From: Bugula neritina
Taxonomy: Eukaryota; Bryozoa; Gymnolaemata; Cheilostomatida; Bugulidae
Direction: 5' to 3'
Assembly: GCA_964035545.1 (NCBI GenBank)
Contig: OZ037770.1
Span: forward strand, 2,957,662 to 3,021,661
Length of the DNA stretch: 64,000 nt
Below the pieces are notes generated by a model. The model was not told the DNA's origin and made no database searches. It saw only the letters and a list, made by a program, of their open reading frames with translations. Positions 47,401-60,900 of the stretch are shown here, piece after piece. Position 1 is the stretch's first letter, and each line of letters starts with the position of its first letter. The translations under genes were made by a program, and so were the position numbers.

Positions 47401-48043
47401 TACAGACTAGTAACTGCCTGTAACTATTACATGATACTGTATCGTACGAAAATTAGCCAAAATTCTTTACAGGAAAAATTTACTGAAGCTGTAAAATATT
47501 TTCAATGTTTTCTGTAGCCCAAGAACCACTGTTCACGAAAAGCAGTCAAAGAAGGATGGCAAATCTACGGCCCTCAACATGCTCAGTGCTGATCAACCTG
47601 GTTTTGTGGCTGAGTTTTACGGAAACTCCCGCCTACACCATCTCTCTGAATGGAGGACTCAGCTGAAGGATCTGGTAAACATATGAGAGTATTCACTCTT
47701 TTTCCTAGTACTGTGATATGTTATTCTATGTCTTGTATAATACAATCTTATCCAATACTATTCCAGTATAAAATAGGTGTGACAGTTGACTTAGCATCAA
47801 ACTATACAAAACATAGCCTCTGATTCCTTCCACAGGTGAATGAGATCAGAGCGGATCCAGAACACAGGCTAACTGGAAGAGACCATCTCGTCCACAAGTA
47901 CCTAGACAGTAGCAAACCTAGCTCATCACCTCTCACACTAGAGTTATCTTCACATAACAAGTCTACTAGTTCTGTGTACATGCACATAGACATGGATTGC
48001 TTCTTTGTCAGCGTTGTGTTGAGGCAGCATCCAGAGTTGAAAG
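44482..48043 (+). CDS. REV1: REV1-like DNA repair polymerase, N-terminal half only (copy B)
   Basis: Seven exons match copy A in length and phase: 44,482-44,571; 44,901-45,027; 46,046-46,185; 46,335-46,488; 46,825-46,900; 47,518-47,674; 47,836-48,043 (317 codons). The BRCT domain and the palm start 'HIDMDCFF' are kept, and no stop or frameshift is seen inside the exons. Differences from A are mostly single residues (for example NNMIEGGG/NYMIEGGG; PGTTIQEEQ/PRTTVHEKQ). Intron 2 carries a MITE. Intron 5 is 617 bases against 91 in copy A. As in A, the exons stop at a donor-like GTCAGG followed at once by the 31-bp minisatellite. Intact frames in both copies are the one sign that a truncated product could still be made. 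Confidence 0.85.
44618..44800 (+). repeat. 28-bp AT-rich minisatellite (copy B)
   Basis: About six units of the TATTACTAGTTATATG repeat in intron 1 of the REV1-like gene, against about 21 in copy A. Confidence 0.88.
45394..45736. mobile_element. MITE with 70-bp terminal inverted repeats (343 bp)
   Basis: Ends are GCCTAGGGCCACAC and its complement GTGTGGCCCTAGGC. The inverted repeats continue for about 70 bases with only a few mismatches, through TTTTCGCATGCGAAAA (itself a palindrome) to AGGTGTCCACTGT. It is flanked by TAA on both sides (45,391-45,393; 45,737-45,739). Copy A has one TAA and no insert at the same place near 5911. A three-base TAA target fits PIF/Harbinger-type MITEs. There is no coding capacity. 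Confidence 0.9.
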
Positions 48044-48057
48044 GTCAGGATGAGGAG

Positions 48058-49140
48058 GTTACACATATTATAGTGTAGATATTACATGGTTACACATATT
48101 ATAGTGTAGTTATTACATGGTTACACATATTATAGTGTAGTTATTACATGGTTACACATATTATAGTGTAGTTATTACATGGTTACACATATTATAGTGC
48201 AGTTATTACATGGTTACACATATTATAGTGTAGATATTACATGGTTACACATATTATAGTGTAGATATTACACGGTTACACATATTATAGTGTAGATATT
48301 ACATGGTTACACATATTATAGTTTGGTTATTACATGGTTACACATATTATAGTGTAGATATTACATGGTTACACATATTATAAAGTAGTTATTACATGGT
48401 TACACATATTATAGTGTAATTATTACATGGTTACTCATATTATAGTGTAATTATTACATGGTTACACATATTATAGTGTAGCTATTACATGGTTACACAT
48501 ATTATAGTGTAGTTATTACATGGTTACACATAATATAGTGTAGTGATTACATGGTTACACATAATATAGTGTAGTTATTACATGGTTACACATATTGTAG
48601 TGTAGTTATTACATGGTTACACATATTATAGTGTAGATATTACATGGTTATACATATTATGGTGTGGTTATTACATGGTTACACATATTACAGTGTAGAT
48701 ATTACATGGTTACACATATTATAATGTAGATATTACATGGTTACACATATTATAGTGTAGTTATTACATGGTTACACATAATTTAGTGTAGTTATTACAT
48801 GGTTACACATATTATAGTGTAGATATTACATGGTTATACATATTATGGTGTGGTTATTACATGGTTACACATATTATAGAGTAGATATTACATGGTTACA
48901 CATATTATAGTATAGTTATTACATGGTTACACATATTATAGTGTAGATATTACATGGTTACACATATTATAGTGTAGATATTACATGGTTACACATATTA
49001 TAGAGTAGTTATTACATGGTTACACATATTATAGTGTAGATATTACATGGTTACACATATTATAGTGTAGATATTACATGGTTACACATATTATAGTGTA
49101 GATATTACATGGTTACACATATTATAGTGTAGTTATTATA
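48058..49140 (+). repeat. 31-bp minisatellite downstream of REV1 exon 7 (copy B)
   Basis: About 35 units of the same repeat as at 7704-10,062. Variants such as TATGGTGTGGTTATTAC recur at intervals, suggesting block expansions. It again starts 14 bases after the last REV1 codon. Confidence 0.95.
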
Positions 49141-49320
49141 TATTTGCACTTATTAATTCAACAATATGTAAACTTAGCCACTACTGCTGCTGCCATTGCT
49201 ACTAGTAATTTGACTGCTATATTTCCTGCTGCTACTGAAACTGTTTTGTAAATATAATGGGCTTATCATATTGATTAAGATGTCAATATATAATAATAAT
49301 AATAATGTTGATATTCACAG

Positions 49321-50846
49321 AAGTATTACACTGACCAACCAGGGTGGAGGAAGAATGGTTATGATAAGACTCACTGTGACAGATTCCACCAATCAGATTC
49401 ACCGAGTAAATCTTCAAGACATCCAGTAAGTTTTATTTTTATTTCACTACATACAGTAAAAGTAGTAGTTATCTCCTCCGTACTTCTGAGTGAAGGTGAA
49501 ATGATTATGTCATCATTAGATTAGTTGCCTTCCCATTTGACGATTTTCGTTCACTTTCCATCTTCTTTCTTGCTACAAACTTTCAATAGATTTAAGGCTA
49601 CTTGAAATCTCAGCATCTCCTCTTCACATTCTCACCTATTCTCACCTATCCCCACTTTGTCCTGTTCGGGTCTCGGGTGGCTCATTTAAGCTTCTTCACG
49701 TAACCTTGTCCTGAGCGTCCTCTTTGTTGTGGGAGCAGAATTGGAGGTCTTTTCTGATAGTATCTGTGCTTTGGTCTTTCAACTCGTTACTTTCACTTCT
49801 TTCCGTTGGTCTTGTGCTCTTCCAGAGTAACTTCTAAGCAGTAGCTTAGCATTCTCATTTCACATACGCTCACTCTCTCCGCAAGGTAATCACTCTCTCA
49901 CCATGTTTCTGCCCATATAGTAGCACCAGTCTTATTACTGTCTTGTAAATGAGGATCTTGGGTCTCTTTGGAATTTTCTGGTCACACAAGATCCCCGTCT
50001 GCTGCCTCCATTCCCAGGCCCTGCCAATACGCACCTTTGTCCTGCATCATCCCTCCTGGTGGAGTCCCCAGGTACTTAAATGTGACTTTTTGAGACAAAG
50101 TGGCATGGTCAGAGTTATCGTATTTTTTCAATTTGGTGTCATCACTGCTTTCTTTTAGTGGTATGTACTCTGTTTCAGACCTGCTTACTTTTAGGCCGAC
50201 ATCCTCAAATCGCCTTCTCCAGTCTTCCAATCTTTCTTGTATGTTGTCTCTACTCTCATCACATAGTACCAGATCATCTGCAAACCGCATGCTCCATGGT
50301 GTGTCTCCGTCATTGTCATCCGAGATAACATCCATTATAATTATAAAAAGTAATTAACTTAGGGCTGAGGATCTCCTCTTCACATGACTTTATTCACCAT
50401 TTATCAATAGTGTTCAGTCAGTTCAGTGAATTGTTTTCATCAGTTACCTAGCAACCACGTTCTCTACTCTCACACCTATAATCTAAGGCTATGAAGTGTC
50501 AATCTATCTACAGAGAGCAGTGTTCTAGTATTTCTACTCACTCCACTCTGACTCATCCACATTAAATCCTTACACTAAATTAAGTCTTGCGTAGTTTTAT
50601 TCTAATCCCGCAGTGAATAAAGTTAGTCATGTGACCAGTTGGAGAAGTTCAAGGTCAGGGAAATAGAATGATGTTACTTTCACTTTGTGTTTACAGTTGA
50701 CAGATGCTGCTGTGGAGGGAATGTGTATATCTGTAGACCCAGGAACCTACTCTATAACTGCTGGAGAGTGGGGTGGTGTTCACACCCAGACTCATATAGT
50801 CAAACTTGCTGGTGGACAATCGGCTAACCTTAATTTTTTCTTCTGA
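49321..50846 (+). CDS. AKIP1: AKIP1-like protein, last two exons (copy B)
   Basis: Exons 49,321-49,425 (35 codons, 'KYYTDQPGWRKNGYDKTH') and 50,697-50,846 (49 codons plus TGA). The last exon carries 'ISVDPGTYSITAGEW', 'THIVKLAGGQSANLNFFF' and then stops, as AKIP1 does a few residues after the GQS motif. AKIP1 is a small adaptor that binds the protein kinase A catalytic subunit. The upstream AKIP1 exons are missing, as in copy A. Splicing REV1 exon 7 to this exon would put it out of frame with an early stop, so a REV1-AKIP1 fusion protein is not supported. Confidence 0.68.
49510..50345 (-). mobile_element. RTE-like non-LTR retrotransposon fragment (copy B)
   Basis: On the minus strand, 50,335-49,982 is open and encodes 'PWSMRFADDLVLCDESRDN', then 'LKVSRSETEY', the RT palm of RTE/L1-like elements. 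Further downstream (to about 49,800) another frame gives 'PKILIYKTVIRLVLLYGQ', the thumb region. It is antisense in the AKIP1-like intron, 5' truncated and frameshifted. Confidence 0.8.
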
Positions 50847-51227
50847 GTTTGTCAATGCATTTATTTTTAGTAGATTTATTTATCAGCCTCAATGCTTTTG
50901 AACCGATTTGCCTTTAGTTCTTGTTTTTATCATGTCATTCTGAATTTGGTACATCAGTCATAAAAATATGTTAAACATGCAATTTATTTTATTGCTTTAA
51001 AGGTTTTTAAAATAGAATAAATTTTCCAGATAATTTCTGTGATTTCAGTCAAATTCTTCTCCACTAAGTGTAAATTGGTTAGTTAGCCATATTATTTGAC
51101 GTCTCATTTCTAAGTAAATATAAATATCAGAGTTGAGATAAAGTTGGTGCCATTAAATACTTTCTTATCAAAATTATATGATGACAAGTATATAACCTTC
51201 ATAGTGATGATAAGCATTGGTCAAACA
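50847..51227. other. Gene-free stretch (copy B)
   Basis: I see nothing in it beyond AT-rich DNA partly alike to the stretch after the AKIP1 stop in copy A. Confidence 0.5.
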
Positions 51228-54200
51228 CCAACACACACCTGCTAACACATGTCACATAATCTGTCACTACACATCACACTGAGTCATTTACCTACAGGTT
51301 AGTCAATGTTTTGAATTTTTTAAAAATTTTTTGATGACAATTTGCTTTTATATATTGTTTTGTATTATATATTTGGTTGGAAATTAATTAATGATTTGTA
51401 TTAGAGTTAGCTGTGCAGATATAGTATAATGGTACAAAATCATTAATTTGAATTTTGTTTTTCCTCTCCTGTTATTGTGTTGACAGAGAAATAACTCAAA
51501 GTTGAGGAGATGAACACACTGTCTGTTATATAGAGATAGAGTTTAACCTGACATAAAGTTGGTAAGTAAATATCTGCTATACCCAGCTCTGTCTAATTAT
51601 ATTCACTTTATTAACTAACATTTCACTCTGCAACTCTCTACTTATTATTTGATTGATAATAGTTTTATCATCCACTGTTCAACTAAGCATACATGTAATA
51701 CATCTCTAATACTTAGTAAAAAAAATTGTTTGCTGGCACCAAAGCTACTCATTAGTTAATTTTCTATAATGGATTTTTCTGATAAACAATTCATAACTTG
51801 ATTTTAAAATAACTGTGTGTATTTCTGCTGCTACTTCCGGCACCATCCAAGCAAAAAACACCTGCTAGCACCTGCCATCAGTACATTACTACCAGATCCT
51901 GACTGTCACAGCGTCACCATACAAGTACAGTATCACAACACACCTGCTAACACCTGCCACCAAGTTGATCACGACATCAGCTGACATAGACAATCCTCTT
52001 CAACTATACCTACAAGTAAGTTTCTGTCTTTTCTTAGTAAAGTTTTTGATATAGCTTATGCAATCACAATTTCTAATAACTTATATAATGCCAATATTTC
52101 ACAACAATTTATATTATCTTTAATTTTCACCTTGTAGGGAGGAATTTTAGTTTAAAAATTTAACTCAGTGCCTGTTAAAAGAAAATACATTTATAAAACC
52201 AAATATGCTTTTGAAAATTCCATTGCATTCTTAATTATAGTTATTTCTTTAACCAAAACACTAAAGAATTTAAGCACTATTTTATTTTTATTTATTATTT
52301 GTTCATTTAGACACTACCACAACAGAACTCACCTGCTAGCACCTGTCACAAAGTTACTCACTGCCTAAAATAAACACACCTCCAGTTACACAAAGGTAAG
52401 TTATCTCTTTTAAAATGGAGTTTCCATCTAATAATAATTTTCAAAATAATATAATGGTTTTTATTTTATACTAAGATGAGTGAAATATTTGTCATGTTTA
52501 TTGCATTTATTTTATTATATTTACTAGTTCACTCAGTTGTCAACTAATTAAAATAAATTTGGTGAATTTCAATCCGGTGAAGATGTTTAAAAAGAATTTT
52601 AATGAACAGGTTATTTAAGTTTTTTTTTACAAAAGCGAAGTTTAATGAAAACATCGACTATTGCATTAATGTTGATCTACTTTTTAACACCATTTTATAT
52701 TTTATTTGATACTTAACAGTAGATTTAAATGTTGTAGTTGAGTTGAAGAGGACGTTACCATAAACAAGTTTTGTCTTTAGATTTTGTGGTAAAAATAAAC
52801 TCTCATACATAACTTATGAGCAGTTCACACACCTGCCAACACCTGTCAAACCTTCATAACATGCAGGTTTTTGTTCAACAACATTTATTTTACTCGTTTC
52901 TATTTAGTCTAATATCACGTACAACAAATTTTAGTTGTGAGTTAAACAGGCTAAATATAAATTCTTGCTGCTATTTTTAGGTCACGCCACCCAACTAGAA
53001 GACACCTGCTAGCACCTGCCATACACCCATTTCTACAAAAGACTGCCTGTCACAGCCTTACCATACAAATACCTGCCGAAGCAACAAGACACACCTGCTA
53101 TCACCTGTCACACAGCCTCTCACTGCCAATAAAAAGTCACTATTTATACTTTCTAAAAGTAAGTTTCTCTTTCTTAAAGCGAATATTTTGACACTACAAA
53201 GTTTAAGATGTATGCAGTTGTCAATAAAATCATTTTGTCTTTGATAAGATATGCATATCCTCTAGATTTGTAATTCTTTTTCTCAAATATTTTAATTATA
53301 TTTGTAATCACTGAGCCTAATTATTATTAGAATACTTTTCAATTACTTTGTAGTCTAAACATTATTACATTATCTATTATTTAGACACTACCACAACAGA
53401 ACCCACCTGCTAGCACCTGTCACAAAGTCACTCACTGCCTAAAATAGACACACCTTCAGTTACACAAAGGTAAATTATCTCTTTTAAAAATGGAGTATCT
53501 CTTTAATAATAATTTTAAAACTAATATAATAATTGTTATTTTATGTTGAGATAATAAAGTTATTATCATGTTTATTGCATTTGTTTCATTATTTTATTGA
53601 TTTAAGCACCTTCACGGTTTTTTGTCACAATATGAAAACTGCAATGCATGGATTAAATAACTGAGAAAAATTGTAAAAAATTGGGCAAAATTAAGAACCT
53701 TTATTATTTAGGTCTGTTTGTTGATATTTTACTAGTTTTAGGCAAAACCCATATACACTAGCAGCTATATTGTGAAAAATAGCTAAAAGCTGGAGATCTC
53801 CAGTGTGTACTAAATTAAGTAAAATGACCCATGTGCAATGTAATGCTGCTATTTGTAGGCCACACCACTCAAGCAGAAGACACCTGCTAGCACCTGCCAT
53901 ACACCCATTTCTACAAAAGACTGCCTCTCACAGCCTCACCATATAAATACCTGCTAAAGCAACAAGACACACCTTCTATCACCTGTCACACAGCCTCTCA
54001 CTGCCAATCAAAAGTCACTATTTATACTTCCTAAAAGTAAGTTTCTTTTTCTTAAAGTGAATCTTTTGACACTACAAAGTTTAAGATGTATACAGTTGTC
54101 AATAAAATCATTTTGTCTTTGATAAGATATACATATCCTCCAGATTTGTAATTCTTTTTCTCAAATATTTTAATTATATTTGTAATCAATTAGTATTAGA

Positions 54201-57200
54201 ATACTTCTCAATTACTTTGAAATCTAAGCCATAATTTATTATCTATTATTTAGGCACTACCACAACATAACTCACCTGCTATCACCTGTCACAAAGTTAC
54301 TCACTGCCTAAAATAGGAGTAAGCGTTTTTGTTCGAGTTTTAAATATAATTATTTATTTCGTTTTGTTAATATTTGGGTGGCTAAAATATTTATCAAAAT
54401 TACAGCTCATTTCTTCTATTATACTTTATTAGCTTACAATTCAAAATCTTTATATCTAAGTGTTGGTTTTTGCATTTAAATAATTGTATAACATTCCTTG
54501 TTTCCGAAATGCAGGTTATATTTAACTCTTTGAAATTTGAATCAGTTTAGAAACATTTGTTGCAACCAGCTCTCAGTGGTTGTTATGCTCATTTAAACTG
54601 TTAATAGTAAGTTGATAGTTGCTATGGTTATGATTACAAACACTTGTATATATGTAGACATTTCCTTCTACAATCAGCAGAAAGTTTGCTCAGCAAGTGT
54701 CTCTCTGAAGCTAAACATTTTCACTATAATGTAGTAATGTTGAAAACATGCAATATTTACTCCTAAAGCCCTGGCCACACGATCGTGAGAATCACACGAA
54801 ATCGTTTATTTGACACGAAAAAACATTCGTACGAGAAAATTTGAGGGAATTCAAACGAAATCGTCATCGTTGGGTGTGCACAACGATGACGATGGACGAA
54901 AAATCACAATCGACGATAAGTACCATTTGATTGGTCAATAGAATTTTAGCAACTGTGATTATTTCTTTTCTTCTAAGTTTCTCTATTTGGCAATGTTCTG
55001 CTGCTTGTATCTCGTTTATGCACGCCAAATAATTACTACAAATTTCAAAAATAGCATAAATTAAGTAGTATTACTATGCCTATTTGCATCCAATTTACTA
55101 GTCTTACATTTATAGCAACTGTAAAGTATTTTGCGTAAAATAGCTATTGCAAGCATTATTCAATTCATATTCACATAGTAATCACAGCGAAGCTTAAACT
55201 TTATAGCTTTGTATTTACATGCATGAGTGAGTTTTAATTATTTTTTTAATTTTATATGCATAAAAAATGTTTTTAAAAACTTTACCAATAAACAAAACTA
55301 AAAAAATGTACACATAAAATACCAAAAAAATAACAGAAATGGCAAAATTTTTCCTTTATAACTTATATAAACATGCGGTACCAATCTCGGCATAATGACT
55401 TCGTTTAAACGATCATGTGGCTGGTCAATACGAAAAGATAACTCACGAATAATCGTCACACGAGTTTCGTGTCATTCTCACGATCGTGTGGCCAGGGCTT
55501 AACTTTGTAATTGTTGAGCAAATATTATATTTCTGATAATATCTGTGCTCATGTTAATAAGCATGTAAATAATCAATACATTAGTTACTGATTGTTGCTA
55601 TGGTTTTGTTTACAAGCATCAGGATTAAAATAAAGCCCAATATTATGAGGAATGGTGTGGACATAACTGAGGCATAGGCTTAGCTGAGATATTTCAGTTT
55701 TTATAGTAAAAGTACAAGGTGTTGATATATTTTTATAGAGACCACCCAGGCAGAAAACTCATGTTGACACCTGCCATCACTACCTTACTACCAAAGTCTG
55801 CCTGTCACAGCCTCACTATATAAATACAGCAACACAACACACCTGCTATCACCTGCCACAGAGTTGAGCTTCACTTAAACTAACGTAGACAATCCTCACC
55901 AACTACCTAGAAGTAAGTTTCTCCCACAAGTGAAGTTTCTAACAACTAATGATAACATTTTACAGAAGCTTTTTGACACCCATACAATATTTCTCCTCCC
56001 TGATATAGACAATTACCGGAAGATTTTTTCAGTTGTCACATTAGCTGCAGAATTAGTATTAGAAATTTAAATTAAGTAGTGTTTTTGTTGAAATATAAAA
56101 TTTTTTCTCAAGGAAAGTGTTTTTGTTAGGCAGCATGTATTCCTATTGCTCTATTCTTTATGCAGCTCTAGTAAGAACCTAAAGTAGATACATGCATTCT
56201 TTATTAAAAAAATGAACTCATCAGAATGAAGATCACAAAAAGTTGTACATGTAACATTTGATTTAGAAAAGCTATGCAGTGTTGCAGTTCTTTTAATTTT
56301 ACCAGTTTTACCGCAAGTTTGAGATCTGTCATTGTTTTTATGGTCATAATCATGTAGAATATAAATGTGAGTTTGCTTTTTAGACACTACCACAACAGAA
56401 CCCACCTGCTATCACCTGTCACAAAGTCTGTCACTGCATAAAACCAACACATGTCTTTAATCACATAAAAGTAAGTTACTTCTTTTTACATTTTAAAATA
56501 TTATTTTCTTATTAGCTGACTAAAATTTCTACCTTCTTTACAGTCAATGTCTTTCGTCATGCTTCTCTGGCCTACATCTCCAGTGAGGAATATTTTATAG
56601 ATTTATTCCTCATTCACATAAGCAGTAGAGCATCCAGTTACATAATTTACTCTTTGAAGTTTACAAAGCTTTCTGTGGTTGTTATATTTAACCTTGGTAG
56701 TAGACTGATAGTTGCTATGGTTACGACTACTAACACTTGTATATATTATGGAGATATTGTCAACAAGCTATTTGTTTCAGCAATTAAAGCTATAATTGGT
56801 AGATATTTGTTAAGCAAATGTTTCCCTGAAATTGAACATTTCTACCCACTATCATATTATACTGCATGTGTTGAGTTTATACTGGGTAAGAAAATGTAGT
56901 CTTGAAAATATATGCAGTCCTCGAACTCATTTCTCTGATGAATATTTTATCAGTTTGAATTAACATATTCTTTGGTTGCTGGTGTTTCTTATAATAATAC
57001 TGTAGACTAACTGGTAGCTGCTATGAAAGTATGACCTTCTTGTTTGTTGATTTAATTACCAAATCTTTACCTTGTTGGCATACTGATTTATAAAATGTTT
57101 TACAGTGAAAATAAATTCATGTAATCCTACTGCTACTCTTAGACACCACCCAACTAGAAGACACCTGTCAGCACCTGCCATCAGCACAATACCTCCGAAG

Positions 57201-57716
57201 TCTACCTGTCACAGCCTCACCATATATATACAGCATCACAACACACCTGCTATCACCTGTCACAAAGTTGACTTTACCTCAGCTGACATATACCATCCTC
57301 CTTTATTAATTTGAAGTAAGTTTCTGATTTGATTTTAATTATAAAATTTCACTGCTTAGTCAATTGAATTTTGCAATTGCTTTCAGGCAAAAGAAGTGAG
57401 AAAAACTCGAATGTAAAACTATTTTAACAGATTAATAAAATTGCAGCATTGGCATTTATTTAGTTTAAGTTTAGATAACTTTACTTTGTGCTGCACATTT
57501 TGCTGCTATTTTTTTCTGGTAACCAGTTACGTTTTAGTTGCAAGTTACTTTTATAAAGAAAGCAATTGCTTTATTTTTTATCAAATTATATGCAATTTTT
57601 CATAATTTAATCATTATTCTATTATTTAGACACTATACCAGCACAGAACCCACCTGCTCCCACCTGTCACAAAGTATATGACTGCCTGGCAAATAACACA
57701 GCTCTTCAATTATTCA
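51228..57716 (+). repeat. Array of exon-like CACCTG boxes upstream of the TPR gene (copy B)
   Basis: Boxes with splice-like borders: 51,228-51,297; 51,840-52,015; 52,311-52,395; 52,981-53,158; 53,385-53,469; 53,859-54,036; 54,254-54,318; 55,741-55,912; 56,384-56,470; 57,143-57,315; 57,630-57,716. From 51,840 on, long (172-178 bases) and short (65-87) boxes alternate without exception, in a composite unit of roughly 0.9-1.5 kb. Donors are mostly AAAA/GTAAGT or GAA/GTAAGT, and acceptors are TTTAG or TGTAG. A further donor/acceptor pair without the CACCTG motif lies at 51,487-51,561. Stops in varying frames argue against coding. The last box is 273 bases before the TPR start codon. Confidence 0.72.
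54767..55499. mobile_element. MITE or small DNA transposon relic (733 bp)
   Basis: Ends AGCCCTGGCCACACGATCGTGAGAA and its near-perfect complement are flanked by TAA on both sides (54,764-54,766; 55,500-55,502). The terminal GGCCACACG is shared with the MITE at 45,394. Subterminal CACGAAA/TTTCGTG and ATCGT words recur in both orientations. The interior is AT-rich and has no open frame. It lies in a spacer of the box array. Confidence 0.85.
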
Positions 57717-57988
57717 GTAAGTTTCTCTCTTTTGATAGTGTATTATCTAATAATAAGATGTTACAATCCAGTTAGTAATGATATTTTCCTTTTTGAGATG
57801 ACTAAAATATGCATCAGGTTTATTTAGAAACTGCAGAAATTACCAATAAAATATAAGAAAGTGAGAAAGGCTAGAAAAAAGTGTTAACTTTTGAATTTAT
57901 TACTTTTTCTTAAGAGGTTGAAATACGCTGTATCTCTTTGCAAAGAGATGTATAATAACTGACTTGCTTATCTTGTAGACAGTAAGTA

Positions 57989-60900
57989 ATGGAGGGCTAT
58001 AAAGACATTGAGAAGTTGGATGAGTTGACAGAGAAATACCAAAATGAGGCAAGAGATTCAACGGGTGACTGGGTACCTTACCTTAAGGTGTGTGTAGTTG
58101 ACTAATTAATGTACATACTTAATACTTGCGATCGGCATGTAGAATGAATATAATGAACACTGTGGTATTGTATTTAGGCTCATGGGTTGGCCAACAGATG
58201 TCTTGCCAGAGAATTCACAACAGAAAGACAGCGTAAAGTCTATGATATAGAGGATAGCTGGTACAAAGGTAGGCATCCACTTACATATGAGGAACACAAA
58301 CAACAAACAACCAAACATTTACAGCTACTCAGAGAGTACAGAGATGAAACTAAATATGACTTTAAATCTATTGATACAAAGTATTTAAACCTTGACAGTG
58401 ACCCCTCAAAGGATCAACTGTCTTCCTTTTCTGATACTGTATTTAAACTAAGTAAGAAATGTAGTAACCGATTTATTTCAGTCTGTGCGTCCATTATGCA
58501 GTCAAGTGTTGATAATCTCAGTAAGTCAGGTTTGGAGGTTCCTTGTTCTTTTGCTGTGATTGCATTGGGTTCTGTTGCTCGTGGTACAGCCACTCCTTAC
58601 TCTGACTTAGAATATGCCTTCATTGTGGAGTCTGACAGTCACATGGACTACTTTACTAAGTTAGCTGTTGATAGCTACTTTAAGATAGGAAATATGGCAG
58701 AATCTCCCTTGAAGTGCTTTGATATTACTGAGATAGACAAGTCCTACAATGACAATGTGACTGTTGGGTTTCACATTGATGGCATATCAAAGAAAGCAGG
58801 GAATATCCCTACTGGAAGAGGTGATGGTGCTAAGAACTTGATCCTGATGCCAGAGCAGTTAACTTGTGTGTATAGGGAAGCGTTGTGTTCACCTGCTGGT
58901 GACACAGCAGATATTGGTGACATTCTCTCTTCTTCAGTGTTGGTTTATTCTGAAAAAAGTGGTGATGCTCTTTATGAAACAGTGAAAGAAAGTTTTCATA
59001 AAATCTTAGCAGAAGAAAGCTCGAGCGCATTGCTAATAAAAAAGCGATTAGCAGTGTTGGAAAATGACGTGAATACGTATAACTTCCAACCTAGTTTTGA
59101 TTCTTTTGGGCCTCCAGACAACACCCAGCTTAAAGTAAAGTCCGAATTATTTCGCTACCCAACACTTTTAGTTGATCATCTCCGACTGCTGTTAGGTTTC
59201 CTTGAAACAAAACCTAGGGCGGTAAATGAGAAACTGAAAGAATGTGGGTTTATAGATGATGCGCAGTGTTTCAGACTAAACCTAGTATCAGCTTTAGCGA
59301 TATACATAAGGACAGCAGCTTGTATTCAGCTACAATCTCAACAAGATAGATTTTCACTGTATCCTGCAGCAAAACCAAACAGAGAAGTTTACTGCTTATC
59401 GCCTAATATTTTCATCCTGGTGATCTACACAATTGCCCCTTTCAAATTGTGCATTGCCAAAAATTTAGTTTCATTAACTAGTCTTGACACAACAGATAAG
59501 GTTGATGTAATGAAGCGTTTAGTAAGCAATTTAAATGTGCAGAGTTCATCTTTTATGGTAAAAGCTGAAGCTGAGTACTTCTGTGGATCCTATGAACAGG
59601 CAATAAAAACCATTAAAACCAACTGTGGTGAAGGAATATTTGCTGAGAGACCTGATTCATTTGCAAAGACTGTAAAAAAAACCGTCAACCAAAACAAATC
59701 AGAAACATCAAGATTGTTGAGTAGTGGCTCAAAGGAAGTAAAAACTTCTCATCAACTCGTCGAACTGGCAGCCTATTTGTTATATTCTTCACAAAATTTC
59801 CAGCTTTCTTTAAAATATTTTACTTGGCTAGCAGAAAATTCTAAAGAAACTCCAATTGATGTGTTGAAGTGGAAGATTTTGGCCACAGATTGTGCTAACA
59901 AACTTCACAACTATATGAATGTATTTTCACTGCTTGGAGATGTTTACTCTACTCTAAAGACCAAGTTTAACATGAGTAAAGGGCAAACTCTGTTCAGGTT
60001 TGTAAAAAAGATGTCTACAAGCTCTGAACTTCCAGATGAAGACAAGCGATGGTTTGAACTCACTGCACAAGCTTTCAGAGTCCTCAGTGAAGCATGTAAA
60101 AACACAAAGAACTACATACAAGCAGAGGAAATGGCTAATGCTGCCCTCACAGTTTTTGACAGGCTGCACTCAGTTGACAAACAGGAAAGACTTGATAGCC
60201 ATTACATTGAGCTGGTAGTATCATTAGCTTTAATACATTCCGAGAAAGGAGAGCATGAGAGAGGTATACAGTATCTGAATCACTACCTTGATGAGCTGAT
60301 AGAGCTCCACACTGACTGTGTTGATCACCCAGATGTCGCAATACTACTGAGAGGGTTGGGACTAATTTATGAAAATATTGAAGACTATGAAATGTCTTTG
60401 CATTTCTATAACAGAGCTTTGGCTATGATAAAGAACCTGTACATCACAACTCATCATGGCAGTGTTGCTCAGTGTTATAGAGAAGTGGCAGCACTGGAAG
60501 TCAGAAGGTCAAACTATGATGCAGCACTCAGTAATTATCAGACAGCTAGACACATATATGATAGCATAGAAGCAGGCAATCATGAAAAAGCTAGTCTACT
60601 GGTAGAAGTGGGACTCCTTTACAGCCTTACGGGGGATTATGACTCGGCCTTTTCAAGGCTCAGTGCAGCTCTTAAGATTTCACAGGCTACAGCCGGGACC
60701 ACCCACATAGACATTGCAGACATACACTCTGCTTATGGTAGAGTTTATAGTGAAATGGGAAAGGAAGAGCTTGCACTCAAATATCATGCAATGGCTTTAG
60801 AAATAACCAAAAACATATTTAATGAGATTAAGGACCTCCCAATACTGGCCCAACTTCATGGAGAAATGGGGAAGTTTTCTATAGACTTAGGTACTAAGGC

